Positions 44,990 to 54,371 of a stretch of 64,000 nucleotides of DNA are shown piece by piece (positions within the stretch are counted from its first letter, which is position 1; each line of letters opens with the position of its first letter). The translations under genes and the position numbers were made by a program. Source of the DNA: Sinorhizobium sp. RAC02 (lineage in GTDB: Bacteria; Pseudomonadota; Alphaproteobacteria; Rhizobiales; Rhizobiaceae); assembly GCF_001713395.1 (NCBI RefSeq), contig NZ_CP016450.1:930001-994000 (forward strand). Direction: 5' to 3'. The notes under the pieces were generated by a model. That model saw only the letters and a list, made by a program, of their open reading frames with translations. It was not told the DNA's origin and did not search any database.

Positions 44990-45625
44990 TTACTGGAGCT
45001 TGCTCTTCAGGCGGTGCGTCAGCAGGCGCATCATGCGGTCGTTGAAGTTCTTGGATTCGACGCGGTCGAAGCGTGCCTGGTCGGCGTCATGCTTGGAAAC
45101 GGCGTCGGCCGTCACCCGGTCGACGCGGGCCTGCATGCGTTCGCAGTCGGCCTCCGGACGCAAGGTCTTCAAGGTGCGTTCGAGGGTGCGGGCATGGTTG
45201 CGGGCGATTTCGGCGTGGCGTTCCTCGTGCCGCTTGATGTCGCTTGCCAGCGTGTCCCAGATAAGGGCGAGCGATTCGGTGGCGCGTTTGCGGTTCTTCC
45301 AGCGGGGAAGGATGATCTGCGTGGACAGCGTCACCTTCGCCTCACCGACGGCGCAACGGTCGCCGCGGCGCACATAGGTTACCGAGCCGCCCCACTTGAT
45401 CTTCGTCGCGCCGGGATGGCGTGAACCGCTGTGCTTCATCACCGGCCCGCGCTTGGACAGTTCTTCGTCGAGTTCGGCCGCCGTGCGCCCACCGACGGAA
45501 AAATAGGCAAAGGTTTTCGAGGTGATCGTCTCGGCGCGCGCCGGCTGAACGGCGAGGCAGGCAAGGGCGGCAAGGGCCATCAGGTGAGCGATGGTCTTCA
45601 TTCGGATCAGCATTCCTTTCGCCAT
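44990..45625 (-). CDS. secreted DUF922 protein (putative zinc peptidase)
   Basis: 211 residues with a signal peptide (hydrophobic region about 10-28, cleavage after PARA). DUF922 proteins are predicted secreted Zn-dependent proteases: the HEERHAEIA segment near residue 138 supplies the HExxH-like helix, preceded by the conserved WDTLASDIKRHEERH region. Substrate and activity are not known. ATG 45625 has AGGGAAA; ATGs at 45613 and 45601 are weaker alternatives. The downstream gap contains the candidate sRNA. Confidence 0.82.
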   Translation of the reverse strand: MAKGMLIRMKTIAHLMALAALACLAVQPARAETITSKTFAYFSVGGRTAAELDEELSKRGPVMKHSGSRHPGATKIKWGGSVTYVRRGDRCAVGEAKVTLSTQIILPRWKNRKRATESLALIWDTLASDIKRHEERHAEIARNHARTLERTLKTLRPEADCERMQARVDRVTADAVSKHDADQARFDRVESKNFNDRMMRLLTHRLKSKLQ

Positions 45626-45838
45626 CGGGTTTCCCTGATGGTGTGCCAGCCAAACGGCCGGTTGAACTTCCTTTAAGCTTGGGGCATAGGCTCCGCAAGC
45701 GCAACACCCTTTCCGGGCGCCGCGAAGAACCCTAGTTTCAGATCGGTTGATTAAAAACTAAGGTTGTTCACCAGATTCAAGGTGCTACGGCGTTTTTCAC
45801 ACGCCCGGCGCTCTTCTTAACCGTCGAGGGAAACCGCC

Positions 45839-46711
45839 ATGTTTTCACCGTTCGATCCCTCCCGCTGGGCGCTTGCCCATGGCCGCCATCTGGAGCTCGG
45901 GCCGCGCGGCATTCTCATGGCGATCGTCAATGTGACGCCTGATTCCTTTTCCGATGGTGGCCGGTTCGACAGCGCCGATGCGGCGGTGGCGCAGGCGATC
46001 CTCTGTCTGGAACAGGGCGCGGAGATCATCGATATCGGCGGGGAATCGACCCGCCCGGGCGCCGCATCCGTGACGGCGGCCGAGGAGCAGGACCGCATTC
46101 TCCCCGTCATCGAGGCGCTTGCCGGTACGACCGATGCCATCATCTCCGTCGACACCTATCGTGCCGAAACCGCCCGGCTTGCGGTCGCGGCCGGCGCCCA
46201 TATCGTCAATGACGTGCATGGCCTGCAGCGTGAACCGGATATCGCGCGCGTCGCCGCCGAGACAGGCGCTGGCCTTTGCATCATGCACACGGGGCGTGAC
46301 CGGGAAAAACGGCCGGATGTGGTGGAAGACCAGTACCTCTTCCTTGGCCGCTCGCTCGAGATCGCCCGTGAGGCGAACGTTGCCCGTGAGGCGATCGTGC
46401 TCGATCCGGGATTCGGCTTTGCCAAGGATAGTGATGAAAACCTCGAACTGATGGCGCGTTTCGGCGAGCTTTACGGTTTCGAACGGCCCATTCTCGCCGG
46501 AACCTCGCGCAAGCGCTTCGTCGGCGCTGTTACCGGGCGTGAGGCGGCGGACCGGGACGCCGGCACGGCCGCCACGACGGCGCTTCTGCGCATCGCCGGC
46601 GCGGCGGTATTCCGGGTGCATGATGTCGCAATCAACAGGGATGCGCTTGCCATGGCGGATGCTATGCTCGCCGCGGAGCGCAAGGTGAAGGCACGCGAGA
46701 CACGCGCCTGA
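45839..46711 (+). CDS. folP: dihydropteroate synthase
   Basis: 290 residues. Couples p-aminobenzoate to dihydropterin pyrophosphate; the sulfonamide target. Motifs: IVNVTPDSFSDGG, DIGGESTRPGA, ISVDTYRAETA, VNDVHGLQ, LDPGFGFAKD, GTSRKRFVG and the C-terminal FRVHDV. Full length. GAGGGAAA precedes ATG 45839. It heads the folP-folB-folK operon. The 213-bp gap to the divergent DUF922 gene contains the promoter. Confidence 0.96.
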   Translation: MFSPFDPSRWALAHGRHLELGPRGILMAIVNVTPDSFSDGGRFDSADAAVAQAILCLEQGAEIIDIGGESTRPGAASVTAAEEQDRILPVIEALAGTTDAIISVDTYRAETARLAVAAGAHIVNDVHGLQREPDIARVAAETGAGLCIMHTGRDREKRPDVVEDQYLFLGRSLEIAREANVAREAIVLDPGFGFAKDSDENLELMARFGELYGFERPILAGTSRKRFVGAVTGREAADRDAGTAATTALLRIAGAAVFRVHDVAINRDALAMADAMLAAERKVKARETRA

Positions 46712-46735
46712 CACTCAGCCAGACAGGATGAATCC

Positions 46736-47104
46736 ATGACCACCAGCTACACGATCACGCTCAAGAACTGCGCCTTCTTCGCCCGCCACGGCCTGCACGA
46801 CGCGGAAGAGTTTCTGGGGCAACGCTTTTTCGTCGATGCCGAACTCGACGTGCGGCCGTTGCAGCCGCTCTCGGACGATGCGATCGAATCGACCGTCGAC
46901 TACGGCGTCGCTTTCCAGGAGATCGAAAAGATCGTCACCGGCCAGCGCCGCTATCTGATCGAGGCACTTGCCCAGGAGATCGCCACCGTTCTCTGTGCCC
47001 GCTTCCCGCAGATTGCTCGGGCGCGGATCACGGTGAGAAAGCCGAACGCGCCGGTACCCGGCGTGCTCGACTACGTCCAGGTAACGGTCGATCATGTCGT
47101 CTGA
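46736..47104 (+). CDS. folB: dihydroneopterin aldolase
   Basis: 122 residues, usual length. Cleaves 7,8-dihydroneopterin to 6-hydroxymethyl-dihydropterin and glycolaldehyde. Motifs: ARHGLHDAEEFLGQRFFVD (catalytic Glu region), DAIESTVDYGVAFQEI, YLIEALAQEIA and the catalytic Lys in VRKPNAPVPG. It lies 24 bp after folP and overlaps folK by 11 bp, implying translational coupling. Confidence 0.95.
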   Translation: MTTSYTITLKNCAFFARHGLHDAEEFLGQRFFVDAELDVRPLQPLSDDAIESTVDYGVAFQEIEKIVTGQRRYLIEALAQEIATVLCARFPQIARARITVRKPNAPVPGVLDYVQVTVDHVV

Positions 47105-47615
47105 GCCCTTCCGCCGGGCCACGCTCGGCCTTGGCGGCAATATCGGCGATCCCGTCCGTGCGATGGCCGAGGCTTTGCGGGCGCTAGATGCGCGGCCGGA
47201 TTGCGGTGTCGTTGCCGTATCGCGGCTCTACCGGACGCCGCCCTGGGGCAAGACGGACCAGGACTGGTTCTTCAATGCCTGCGCGTTGATCGAAACGGCG
47301 CTTGAGCCTGAGCCGCTGCTGGATACCTGCCTTGGCATTGAACGCGACATGAAGCGTGAACGCAAGGAGCGCTGGGGACCGCGCACCATCGATATCGATG
47401 TTTTGACCTATGAGGGTGTGGAGCAGGCCGGCGGGCGGCTGGAACTGCCGCATCCGCGCATGACGGGGCGCGGCTTCGTGCTGATGCCGCTGGCCGACGT
47501 AGCGCCCGAACTGGAGGTGCAGGGGCGCACGGTGGAATCCTGGCTGAAGGATGCTGATGTCGCGGGTATCGAGCCGGCGAGCGCCGGCTCCGAATGGTGG
47601 AAGACGGCTACTTGA
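47094..47615 (+). CDS. folK: 6-hydroxymethyl-7,8-dihydropterin pyrophosphokinase
   Basis: 173 residues. Transfers pyrophosphate from ATP to hydroxymethyl-dihydropterin to make the folP substrate. Motifs: LGLGGNIGDP near the N-terminus, SRLYRTPPWGKTDQDWFFNAC, ERKERWGPRTIDIDVL with the metal aspartates, and LPHPRMTGRGFVLMPLADVAP. Third gene of the fol operon; its 3' end overlaps the convergent secreted-protein gene by 8 bp. Confidence 0.96.
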   Translation: MSSEPFRRATLGLGGNIGDPVRAMAEALRALDARPDCGVVAVSRLYRTPPWGKTDQDWFFNACALIETALEPEPLLDTCLGIERDMKRERKERWGPRTIDIDVLTYEGVEQAGGRLELPHPRMTGRGFVLMPLADVAPELEVQGRTVESWLKDADVAGIEPASAGSEWWKTAT

Positions 47616-48156
47616 TCGAGCCGACCGCGATGTCGTCGAGATTACGGTCGAGCGACACGCCGATGACCGGGATCATCCGGTTTTCGACCTTCACCGAAAT
47701 GGTGATGTTCAGCTTGTTGTCGCTCTCGAGGCGGGCGATCATTGCGCCGTTCAGCTTTTGGCGGTTGATGCCGACGACGACCTTGTTGCCATTAACCTGG
47801 CCGGAGGTGATGTCGAGGCCCTTGCCGGAGGCGCCATCCAGGAACTTGCCGGTATAGCTGTTGCCCGCCTTGGTGATCAGCGCCGACATCGGCTGCTTGA
47901 AGACGCCGACGCGGCAGAAGCCGTCGAGCTGGATGCCGGCGCTTTTTGCCGGTGCGGTATCGCCCGTCAGGTCGCAGGAGAACTTGGTCCCCTTGTACTT
48001 GCCGGCGACGATTTCTCCCTTGCCCTGCCAGTTGCCGGTGACTTGCTCGAAAAACGCCTTGTCACGCGATCCGGCGGACGCGGGCAATGCAAGAGTGGTG
48101 ACTGCGAGAAAGGCCGCTACGGAGGCGCGGGCGATCAAAGAGGTGCGCGGGTACAT
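47608..48156 (-). CDS. secreted protein of unknown function
   Basis: 182 residues with a signal peptide (hydrophobic 9-24, cleavage after ASA near 28). The mature part is beta-rich and repetitive (FFEQVTGNWQGKGEIVAGKYKGTKFSC, GKGLDITSGQVNGNKVVVGI), containing two cysteines that could pair. It resembles small periplasmic beta-barrel lipid-binding-like proteins of Rhizobiales, but I cannot name a family. AAGGAT precedes ATG 48156. An ATGGTTAA 8-mer lies about 65 bp upstream of the start. Confidence 0.75.
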   Translation of the reverse strand: MYPRTSLIARASVAAFLAVTTLALPASAGSRDKAFFEQVTGNWQGKGEIVAGKYKGTKFSCDLTGDTAPAKSAGIQLDGFCRVGVFKQPMSALITKAGNSYTGKFLDGASGKGLDITSGQVNGNKVVVGINRQKLNGAMIARLESDNKLNITISVKVENRMIPVIGVSLDRNLDDIAVGSIK

Positions 48157-48303
48157 GAACGATCCTTGATAGGCGACGGCCTTTTGGCCTGCTTTAGTGT
48201 CACGAGATTTGCGCGAAAATGGTTAATGGACGGTTTCCAGCGGCCTCACCCCCTATCATTTGACAGGTTTGTCCGTGCGGGAATCCGGGGTGTTGCTCGT
48301 CGG

Positions 48304-49368
48304 TCACGCTTCGTCGCGACGACGTCCCGAGGCGCCGGGCGTCAGGTCGCCGATGAAATCGCCGATGCCGGGCCGTTTCAGCGAGCGGAAGGGCATGGGG
48401 CGGCAAAGGTCCATGGCGGCAATGCCGATTCGTGCCGTCATCAGCCCATTGATGACGCCTTCGCCGAGCCTTGCGGAGAGTTTTGAGGCAAGCCCGTGGC
48501 CGAGCACCTGCTGCACGATACTGTCACCCATGGCAATCGAACCGGTGACGGCGAGATGGGCGATGACGTCCCGCATCAGGCGCAGCATGCCGATCTTGCC
48601 CGGCCGACCGCCATAGAGTTCCGCCATGCTGCGCACCAGCCGGCTGCTTTCGTAGACGACATAGCCGAGGTCGACCAAGGCGCGGGGGCTGACTGCGGTC
48701 ACGATGGACACGCGTTTGGCGGCGCCGAGGATGAGGGCGCGCGCCTCGCGGTCGAGCGGCGTCATCAGTTCGCGCTCGGCAAGATCGATAAGGTGGGCGG
48801 CGTCGATGATCTCGCCCTCGGTCTCGGCGAGCCGTGCCCGTCCGCGTGCCGTCTGGGGTCGAGCGGCGAGCAGATGCACGAGGCGGGCGACGATGGCCCG
48901 GCCGACGGACGGTGTCGGCGACAAGGCAGCTTCGGCAACGTCGTGCTTGATATCCTGAACGGCGGCGAGCCGGCGCAGACCGATCAATTCGCGCGTGACC
49001 ATGCCGAGAAGCGCGAGCACGGCGATCGCAGCGGCGGCGATCGCGAGGTAGCCAAGCCAGTCGTTGCGGTTGAAGAGGTCGCGGATCAGAGCATCGACCC
49101 ACAGGCCGATGGCGAGCGACAGGAGCAGGCCGAGCGCGCCGAAGGCGATGCGGCCGAGCGTGATGCGGAGCGGGCGAGGCGTTGCGACCGGCGGCAGGAA
49201 GTCCGGCAGGTCTGCCGTCGTTGCGATGAAGGGATCTTCGGCGTCGAGCGTCAGCGTGACCGCATCGTCGAAGGCGGCGGGCGCGCGTGGCGTGGTGCGC
49301 TCCGGTTGTTTTGCCGTTGCATCTGCGGGAAGCGAGAAGGCGGCGGGCTTGCGCGGGCGGTCGTTCAT
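48304..49368 (-). CDS. ycjF: YcjF family (TIGR01620/DUF697) membrane protein
   Basis: 354 residues. Disordered Pro/Ala-rich N-terminus (1-65), two transmembrane helices (about 70-92 and 103-125), then a cytoplasmic helical domain ending in the DUF697-like RPMPFRSLKRPGIGDFIGDL. Its start codon overlaps the ycjX stop by 4 bp (ATGA), as in many bacteria, where the two genes are co-transcribed and stress-inducible. The function is not established. Confidence 0.9.
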   Translation of the reverse strand: MNDRPRKPAAFSLPADATAKQPERTTPRAPAAFDDAVTLTLDAEDPFIATTADLPDFLPPVATPRPLRITLGRIAFGALGLLLSLAIGLWVDALIRDLFNRNDWLGYLAIAAAAIAVLALLGMVTRELIGLRRLAAVQDIKHDVAEAALSPTPSVGRAIVARLVHLLAARPQTARGRARLAETEGEIIDAAHLIDLAERELMTPLDREARALILGAAKRVSIVTAVSPRALVDLGYVVYESSRLVRSMAELYGGRPGKIGMLRLMRDVIAHLAVTGSIAMGDSIVQQVLGHGLASKLSARLGEGVINGLMTARIGIAAMDLCRPMPFRSLKRPGIGDFIGDLTPGASGRRRDEA

Positions 49369-50840
49369 GCGAGCCGGTCTCCGATCAGGTATTGCAGCGC
49401 GCGGTCGAGACGGATGTGCGGTACCGACAGTTTCAGGCCGCCGCCGGTCTCCTCGATATGCGGTGGGCGGAAGCGCACGAAGTTCAGAAGATGGGGTGCT
49501 TCACCTTCGGACTGTGATTCAAGGGCTTGAAAAAGTGAATCCGGATTCGCCGGCAAGTCACCGGGAAATATCGCTGTTTTCCGCTCGCCGTCAAAGATTT
49601 CGCCATTGATCTTCTCGCCCGCCATCGGCACGCCGACGATGACCGGCAGGTCCTCGCCGTCATGCTTGACGGTCGCCTCGCGCGTGGCGCGCACGGAGGC
49701 GAGCGCCATCACCTCGATGCCCGCGCCGCTCATGCCGATGCGCTCGATGGCGCGCTCCACGAGCCGGCGGGTGACGGCTTCCAGCCGGGGATGGCTTTCA
49801 TGGTGCAGATGATCGGCCTTGGTGGCGGCGATCACGATGCGGTCGATGCGGCGTGTCACGAAGGAGGAGAGAAAACTGTTCTGGCCGGCGCGGAAGCAGT
49901 CGAGCACGTCGCCGAGGGCACGCTCGAGATCATGCACCGCCTCAGCTCCGCGATTGATGGCCTGCAGCGCATCGATGAGCACGATCTGCCGATCGAGGCG
50001 AGCAAAGTGCTCGCGGAAGAAGGGGCGGACTACATGGCTGTTGTAGGCCTCGTAGCGCCGCTCCATCATCGCATGCAGGGAACCCTTTTCCGGCCGGCCG
50101 TCGCGCAGGTTCGGCAGCGGGGCGAAGGTCAGTGCAGGGGAGCCTTCGAGGTCGCCAGGCATGAGGAAACGGCCGGGCGGCAGGGTGGACAGTGAACGTT
50201 CGTCCGACTTGCAGGCCCTCAGGTAGGCGGTGAAGGCGTCTGCGAGCGAACGGGCGGTTGCCTCCTGCGCGGTCGCGGCAGGATCGACCGTGTTGGACAA
50301 TGCCATCCATTCCCGGGCGAGTTCCGCGCGGATGCCCGATTGGGCGAGCGCCACCGTGTTTGCGCTGAAGGTGCGAAAATCCTGTGCGAGCAGCGGCAGG
50401 TCTAGCAACCACTCGCCGGGATAATCGACGATGTCGATTGCGAGTTTCCCTGGCGAAAACAGGCGGCCCCAGCCGGATGCGCTTTCGTAGTCGAGCGTGA
50501 TGCGCAGTTGCGAGATGGCGCGTGTCGAATCCGGCCAGACGCGGTCGGCGACGAGCGCGCGGATATGATCCTCGTACTGGAAGCGCGGCACGGCATCGTC
50601 CGGTTGCGGTTCCAGTTGGATTTTCGATACGCGGCCGGAGCGGCCGGCCTCGAACAGCGGCAGGCGGCCGCCGTTCAGCAGATTGTGCACGAGGGAGGAG
50701 ATGAAAACCGTCTTGCCGGCGCGCGACAGGCCCGTCACGCCGAGGCGGATCGACGGATTGACGAGATTGGTGGCGCGGCCGGTCAGCGCGTCGAGCGCGA
50801 GCAGGGCTTCATCGGTGAGGGTGGTCAGGCTAGGCGGCAA
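49365..50840 (-). CDS. ycjX: YcjX family GTPase-like protein (DUF463)
   Basis: About 491 residues. P-loop LGVTGLSRAGKTVFISSLVHNLL, then DYPGEWLLDLPLL as switch/Walker B and IAATKADHLH as the nucleotide base motif. This is the YcjX/DUF463 pattern. The frame is open to a TTG at 50888, but the TTG at 50840, preceded by GGAAAGAG, starts the conserved LPPSLTTLTDEALLALD. It is followed by ycjF with a 4-bp overlap. A role in membrane stress response is suggested by homologues but not proven. Confidence 0.9.
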   Translation of the reverse strand: MPPSLTTLTDEALLALDALTGRATNLVNPSIRLGVTGLSRAGKTVFISSLVHNLLNGGRLPLFEAGRSGRVSKIQLEPQPDDAVPRFQYEDHIRALVADRVWPDSTRAISQLRITLDYESASGWGRLFSPGKLAIDIVDYPGEWLLDLPLLAQDFRTFSANTVALAQSGIRAELAREWMALSNTVDPAATAQEATARSLADAFTAYLRACKSDERSLSTLPPGRFLMPGDLEGSPALTFAPLPNLRDGRPEKGSLHAMMERRYEAYNSHVVRPFFREHFARLDRQIVLIDALQAINRGAEAVHDLERALGDVLDCFRAGQNSFLSSFVTRRIDRIVIAATKADHLHHESHPRLEAVTRRLVERAIERIGMSGAGIEVMALASVRATREATVKHDGEDLPVIVGVPMAGEKINGEIFDGERKTAIFPGDLPANPDSLFQALESQSEGEAPHLLNFVRFRPPHIEETGGGLKLSVPHIRLDRALQYLIGDRLA

Positions 50841-50909
50841 GGGTCTCTTTCCAGCGTCGATGACGATATAGGAAACGAAATCCGGCAAAAAAAGAGCGCC
50901 GCCGTTTCC

Positions 50910-51434
50910 TCAATGGGCGGGGCGCGGCGCCATGAAGCCGGCAAGGCAGGCACCGCCGTAATTCTCTTGCGTTGGACGCTCGTCGAAATCGAGAATGGCA
51001 AGACCCGCCGTCGGGAAGCCGAAAGGTGCTGCCGTTTCGGCGATTTCCTTGCCGACGAGGCGGTGAAAGAATTCCTCGATCATCGGGTTGTGGCCGACGA
51101 CCATCACGGAGGTTTCCTGCCGGTCCGCGAAGGCGAGTTCGGCATAGGTATCGACGGTGCCCGAATAGAGGGAATCGACGTATTCGATCGATAATTCTTC
51201 GCTGACGGTGCGGTGGAACGGTTCGGCGGTCTGCCGGCACCGCACGGCGGTCGATGAAATGATGAGAGCCGGCTTGTAGCCCTGGTCGGCCGCCTCCTCG
51301 GCGATCACCTCGGCTTCGGCAAAACCATCATCATCAAGGGCACGATCGAAGTCAGACTGGCCGGGTTGGGCCCAGGCGGCGCGGGCGTGGCGAAGGATAT
51401 AAAGCCGGAAGGCCGGCGTGCCGAGAGATGCCAA
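50910..51434 (-). CDS. SixA-like histidine phosphatase
   Basis: 174 residues, histidine phosphatase superfamily. The catalytic LRHARAAW (RHG-type) is near residue 14, SSTAVRCRQTAEP follows as second Arg loop, and the distal His is in VVGHNPMIEEF. Close in size to SixA, which dephosphorylates phospho-His in Hpt domains. A stand-alone Hpt protein occurs in the same window, but specificity is unproven. The start is TTG 51434 with GGAGG six bases upstream. Confidence 0.88.
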   Translation of the reverse strand: MASLGTPAFRLYILRHARAAWAQPGQSDFDRALDDDGFAEAEVIAEEAADQGYKPALIISSTAVRCRQTAEPFHRTVSEELSIEYVDSLYSGTVDTYAELAFADRQETSVMVVGHNPMIEEFFHRLVGKEIAETAAPFGFPTAGLAILDFDERPTQENYGGACLAGFMAPRPAH

Positions 51435-51507
51435 GTCTGTCCTCCATTCGCCTGCGGTCGCGGATCTGTGCCGCTGTCCCCTGTCATGTCTTTCCTTGCC
51501 GGAAAGA

Positions 51508-53478
51508 TCAACCGGTTTTGCGAATGGGTGCGTTCACGATGCTGTCGGACACCGCCTGATATGCGAGCGTATCCTCAAGCTTCTGGGGCCGTGCGAAGTA
51601 GTAGCCCTGCATCATGCGGCAACCGAGCGCGCGCAGCGCCGCCACCTGCTCTGGGGTTTCCATGCCCTCGACCACGCAGACGCAGCCGATGTTGCGCGAG
51701 AGGTCGACGATCGTCTTGACGATGCTGCGGCTGAGTTCGTTCGTGGTGATGTCGACGATGAAGCCACGGTCGATCTTGATCTTGGTGAGCGGCAGCTTGT
51801 GCACATAGCTGAGGCTGGAATGGCCCGTGCCGAAATCGTCGAGGGCAATGCCGATGCCGTGGTCTGCGAAACGGCGGATATTGTCTGCGGCAAGCGCGAA
51901 ATTGCGCATGACTGCCGTTTCCGTCACCTCCACATCGAGGCGCTTGGGATCGACGCCACTGTCCGCGATGATCTCGAGAAGGGCATCGACTGTCTTGTTG
52001 GAGACGACGTCGCGGGTCGAAAGATTGATGGAAAGACGGATATGGGCCGGCCAGGTCTGAGCCGCCTCCAGCGCCTTGCGCATTACCACTTCCGTCAGCC
52101 GCCCGATGATGCCCGCGCGTTCGGCGGCGCGGATGAAGACGCCGGGCGGAACCGGGCCAAGGGTCGGGCTTTCCCAGCGGGCGAGCGCCTCATAGGCGAA
52201 GATACCGTTGGTGTCGGCATCGACCATCGGCTGGAAGACGAGATGCATTTCGCTGTCGAAATCGGCACCCAGCAATGCCTGCTGGACGCGCCCCTGCTCG
52301 TTGATCTCAGCCTCGTGTTCGGCGGAGAAGACGACCGTGATGCCACGGAAATTCTGCTTGGCAAGGTAGAGTGCGAAATCGGCCCGGTCGAACAACCGGT
52401 CGGCGGTGGTGCCGGCATCGCCAAGGATGGAGATGCCGAGCGAGCCGGAAACGCGTGGCGTCTGCCCGTTGAAGATGTAGGGCTCCTGCAGCGCCGTGCA
52501 GATTTCTTCACCGAGCAGCCGCAGCCGGTCCGGACAGGGCTTGCCCTCGAAGATGATTCCGAACTCGTCGCCGCCGAGGCGTGCCGGGAATGCGCCCCTG
52601 CCGGCAAAGGCGGAGAGCCGCTCGCCGACCTCGACGAGCAGCTTGTCGCCAATGCCATGGCCGAAGGTGTCGTTGACGGGCTTGAAGCCATCGAGATCGA
52701 TGAGGCCGAGGGCCAGGCCCGTTCCGTTCTTCTCAGCCTCGATGATGTGCCTTTCCAGCTCGGCGCGGAACTGGCGACGGTTCGGCAGGTTGGTCAGGCT
52801 GTCGAGATTGGCGAGGCGGTGGTTCTCGTCGCTGAGCCGCTGGGTTTCGGCCTGGCGGACGGTCAGTTCCTTCTGCGATTGTATGAGGGCGCCGAAATCC
52901 CGGTAGTAGGTGAGAAGGATGAAGACCATGGCGACGGTCACGAGCGCGACATTGAGCGCCAGCGCCGTAAAGACCGGATTGCCGGACGCGGCGAAGAACA
53001 CGGTGAACGGCCCGAGCACGATCGCCGTCAGCATCAAGGCGGCGGCACGCAGATGCATGAGGCAGAAGATGCAGCCGATCACCGTGTTGGCGATGTAGAA
53101 CGCGACATGGGACTGCTGGTAGGCGTCGCCATAGGAAAACAGGCTGAGCGACCAGGCGCAGAAGCCGGCGCCGAGAAGGGCGGTTAGGCGGTAGGTCGAA
53201 CGTAGCCGGCCGACCGCCTCGTCATGCGTATAGCGCCGGTCGCGGCTGAACCACCAATGGACCAGCCGGGTGAGGCTGACGGCATAGAGCGCCGAAGGAA
53301 TGTACAGCGTGAGATAGGCGGGGGCGGCGTTGAAATGCGTGACGGTGAGGGCGACCGTATTCGTCACCAGCATGAAGTAGAGCAGCGGCACCTGCTTGGT
53401 AAAGGCGACAAGCTGCGCCTGGACGAGCTCCGGATTGCCGGATTCGATCGTGAGAATGGCCTTCGCCTTGCTGAACAT
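51508..53478 (-). CDS. GGDEF-EAL c-di-GMP enzyme
   Basis: About 656 residues. Several N-terminal transmembrane helices (within about 30-210), a short coiled linker, a GGDEF domain with intact RLGGDEFGIIF, and an EAL domain with EALARW, NLSTRD, DDFGTGHSS and KIDR. Both active sites look complete, so it could make and degrade c-di-GMP; which dominates cannot be told. ATG 53478 is preferred over a GTG at 53514; both are in frame. Confidence 0.92.
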   Translation of the reverse strand: MFSKAKAILTIESGNPELVQAQLVAFTKQVPLLYFMLVTNTVALTVTHFNAAPAYLTLYIPSALYAVSLTRLVHWWFSRDRRYTHDEAVGRLRSTYRLTALLGAGFCAWSLSLFSYGDAYQQSHVAFYIANTVIGCIFCLMHLRAAALMLTAIVLGPFTVFFAASGNPVFTALALNVALVTVAMVFILLTYYRDFGALIQSQKELTVRQAETQRLSDENHRLANLDSLTNLPNRRQFRAELERHIIEAEKNGTGLALGLIDLDGFKPVNDTFGHGIGDKLLVEVGERLSAFAGRGAFPARLGGDEFGIIFEGKPCPDRLRLLGEEICTALQEPYIFNGQTPRVSGSLGISILGDAGTTADRLFDRADFALYLAKQNFRGITVVFSAEHEAEINEQGRVQQALLGADFDSEMHLVFQPMVDADTNGIFAYEALARWESPTLGPVPPGVFIRAAERAGIIGRLTEVVMRKALEAAQTWPAHIRLSINLSTRDVVSNKTVDALLEIIADSGVDPKRLDVEVTETAVMRNFALAADNIRRFADHGIGIALDDFGTGHSSLSYVHKLPLTKIKIDRGFIVDITTNELSRSIVKTIVDLSRNIGCVCVVEGMETPEQVAALRALGCRMMQGYYFARPQKLEDTLAYQAVSDSIVNAPIRKTG

Positions 53479-53840
53479 CCAATGCGTGCTCCTGCCTTGC
53501 AGGAAGAGAAGCACGAGTTGCTAAAATAAGTCTGAATCTGCCGATGGGACAGTTTTGCGAAAGAAAATCGTTCTAGCGTGCATAACAGTCGAGAATCTCG
53601 TGCCTATATTTGGGGCAGAGCGGCACCGCGGGCACGCCATATCGCCCGGCGACAGGTCGCATGGGATGGCGCGCCGACAGGCCAGTTTCCCCATCCCGTT
53701 GTAATCTTGATGAAATATTAGTCTGGCAAGGTTCAAAATAGAGGCAGACGCGAAAACCGTGGGTAAGTTTCAGCAGGCTTGAATCAGCTTACCTGTAGGG
53801 ATATACAGCGCGCCTTGAGATGTTCTTCAGGAGAATCGCG
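53479..53840. other. intergenic region before dksA
   Basis: No gene recognised. It contains two inverted repeats: GGGATGG (53663-53669) with CCATCCC (53691-53697), and GGTAAG (53762-53767) with CTTACC (53788-53793). The second is about 50 bp upstream of the dksA start and could form a leader hairpin. Promoters for dksA and the divergent GGDEF-EAL gene are expected here. Confidence 0.5.
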
Positions 53841-54260
53841 TTGAGTGAGAAGATCGATCTTAGCAATTTCGTCCTCGATGAGGGCGATGAATTCATGAGT
53901 GCAAACCAGCGGGCTTACTTTCGAGCGAAGCTGAACGCCTGGAAAAACGACATTCTGCGCGAAGCGCGCGAAACCCTTGGTCATCTGGCGGAAGAAAGCG
54001 CTAACCATCCGGACCTCGCGGACCGGGCTTCCTCCGAAACCGACCGTGCCATCGAACTTCGGGCACGCGACCGCCAACGCAAGCTGATCTCCAAGATCGA
54101 TGCGGCGTTGCAGCGTCTCGACGAAGGCACCTACGGTTACTGCGAGGAAACAGGTGAACCGATCGGCCTCAAGCGTCTCGACGCCCGCCCGATCGCAACG
54201 CTTTCGATCGAGGCGCAGGAGCGCCACGAGCGTCGGGAAAAGGTGTATCGCGACGAGTAG
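53841..54260 (+). CDS. dksA: RNA polymerase-binding DksA
   Basis: 139 residues. Binds the RNA polymerase secondary channel and, with ppGpp, resets transcription during starvation. Coiled-coil arms and tip are seen (HPDLADRASSETDRAIELRARDRQRKL). The globular end has YGYCEETGEPIGLKRL with a single Cys (101) instead of the four-Cys zinc site of E. coli; loss of the zinc ligands is known for other alphaproteobacterial DksA proteins. The start is TTG 53841 with AGGAG eight bases upstream, beginning SEKIDLSNFVL. A terminator follows at 54372. Confidence 0.94.
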   Translation: MSEKIDLSNFVLDEGDEFMSANQRAYFRAKLNAWKNDILREARETLGHLAEESANHPDLADRASSETDRAIELRARDRQRKLISKIDAALQRLDEGTYGYCEETGEPIGLKRLDARPIATLSIEAQERHERREKVYRDE

Positions 54261-54371
54261 CCGTTTTCTGCCGGTTTGAAGAGGGCCGACAGAAGACCAA
54301 GCGATCTCGAGCATCGGATTTTCCGGTGCCGGCCGGGTGCGGATTGCGTGACGTAACACCTTGAAAAGCTA

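Noticed and set aside
48219..48226. ATGGTTAA upstream of the 182-residue secreted protein
   Set aside because: Single 8-mer without a partner; expected by chance at this frequency.
51418..53187. 589-codon plus-strand frame opposite the GGDEF-EAL gene
   Set aside because: Shadow frame without motifs; GGDEF and EAL motifs lie on the minus strand.
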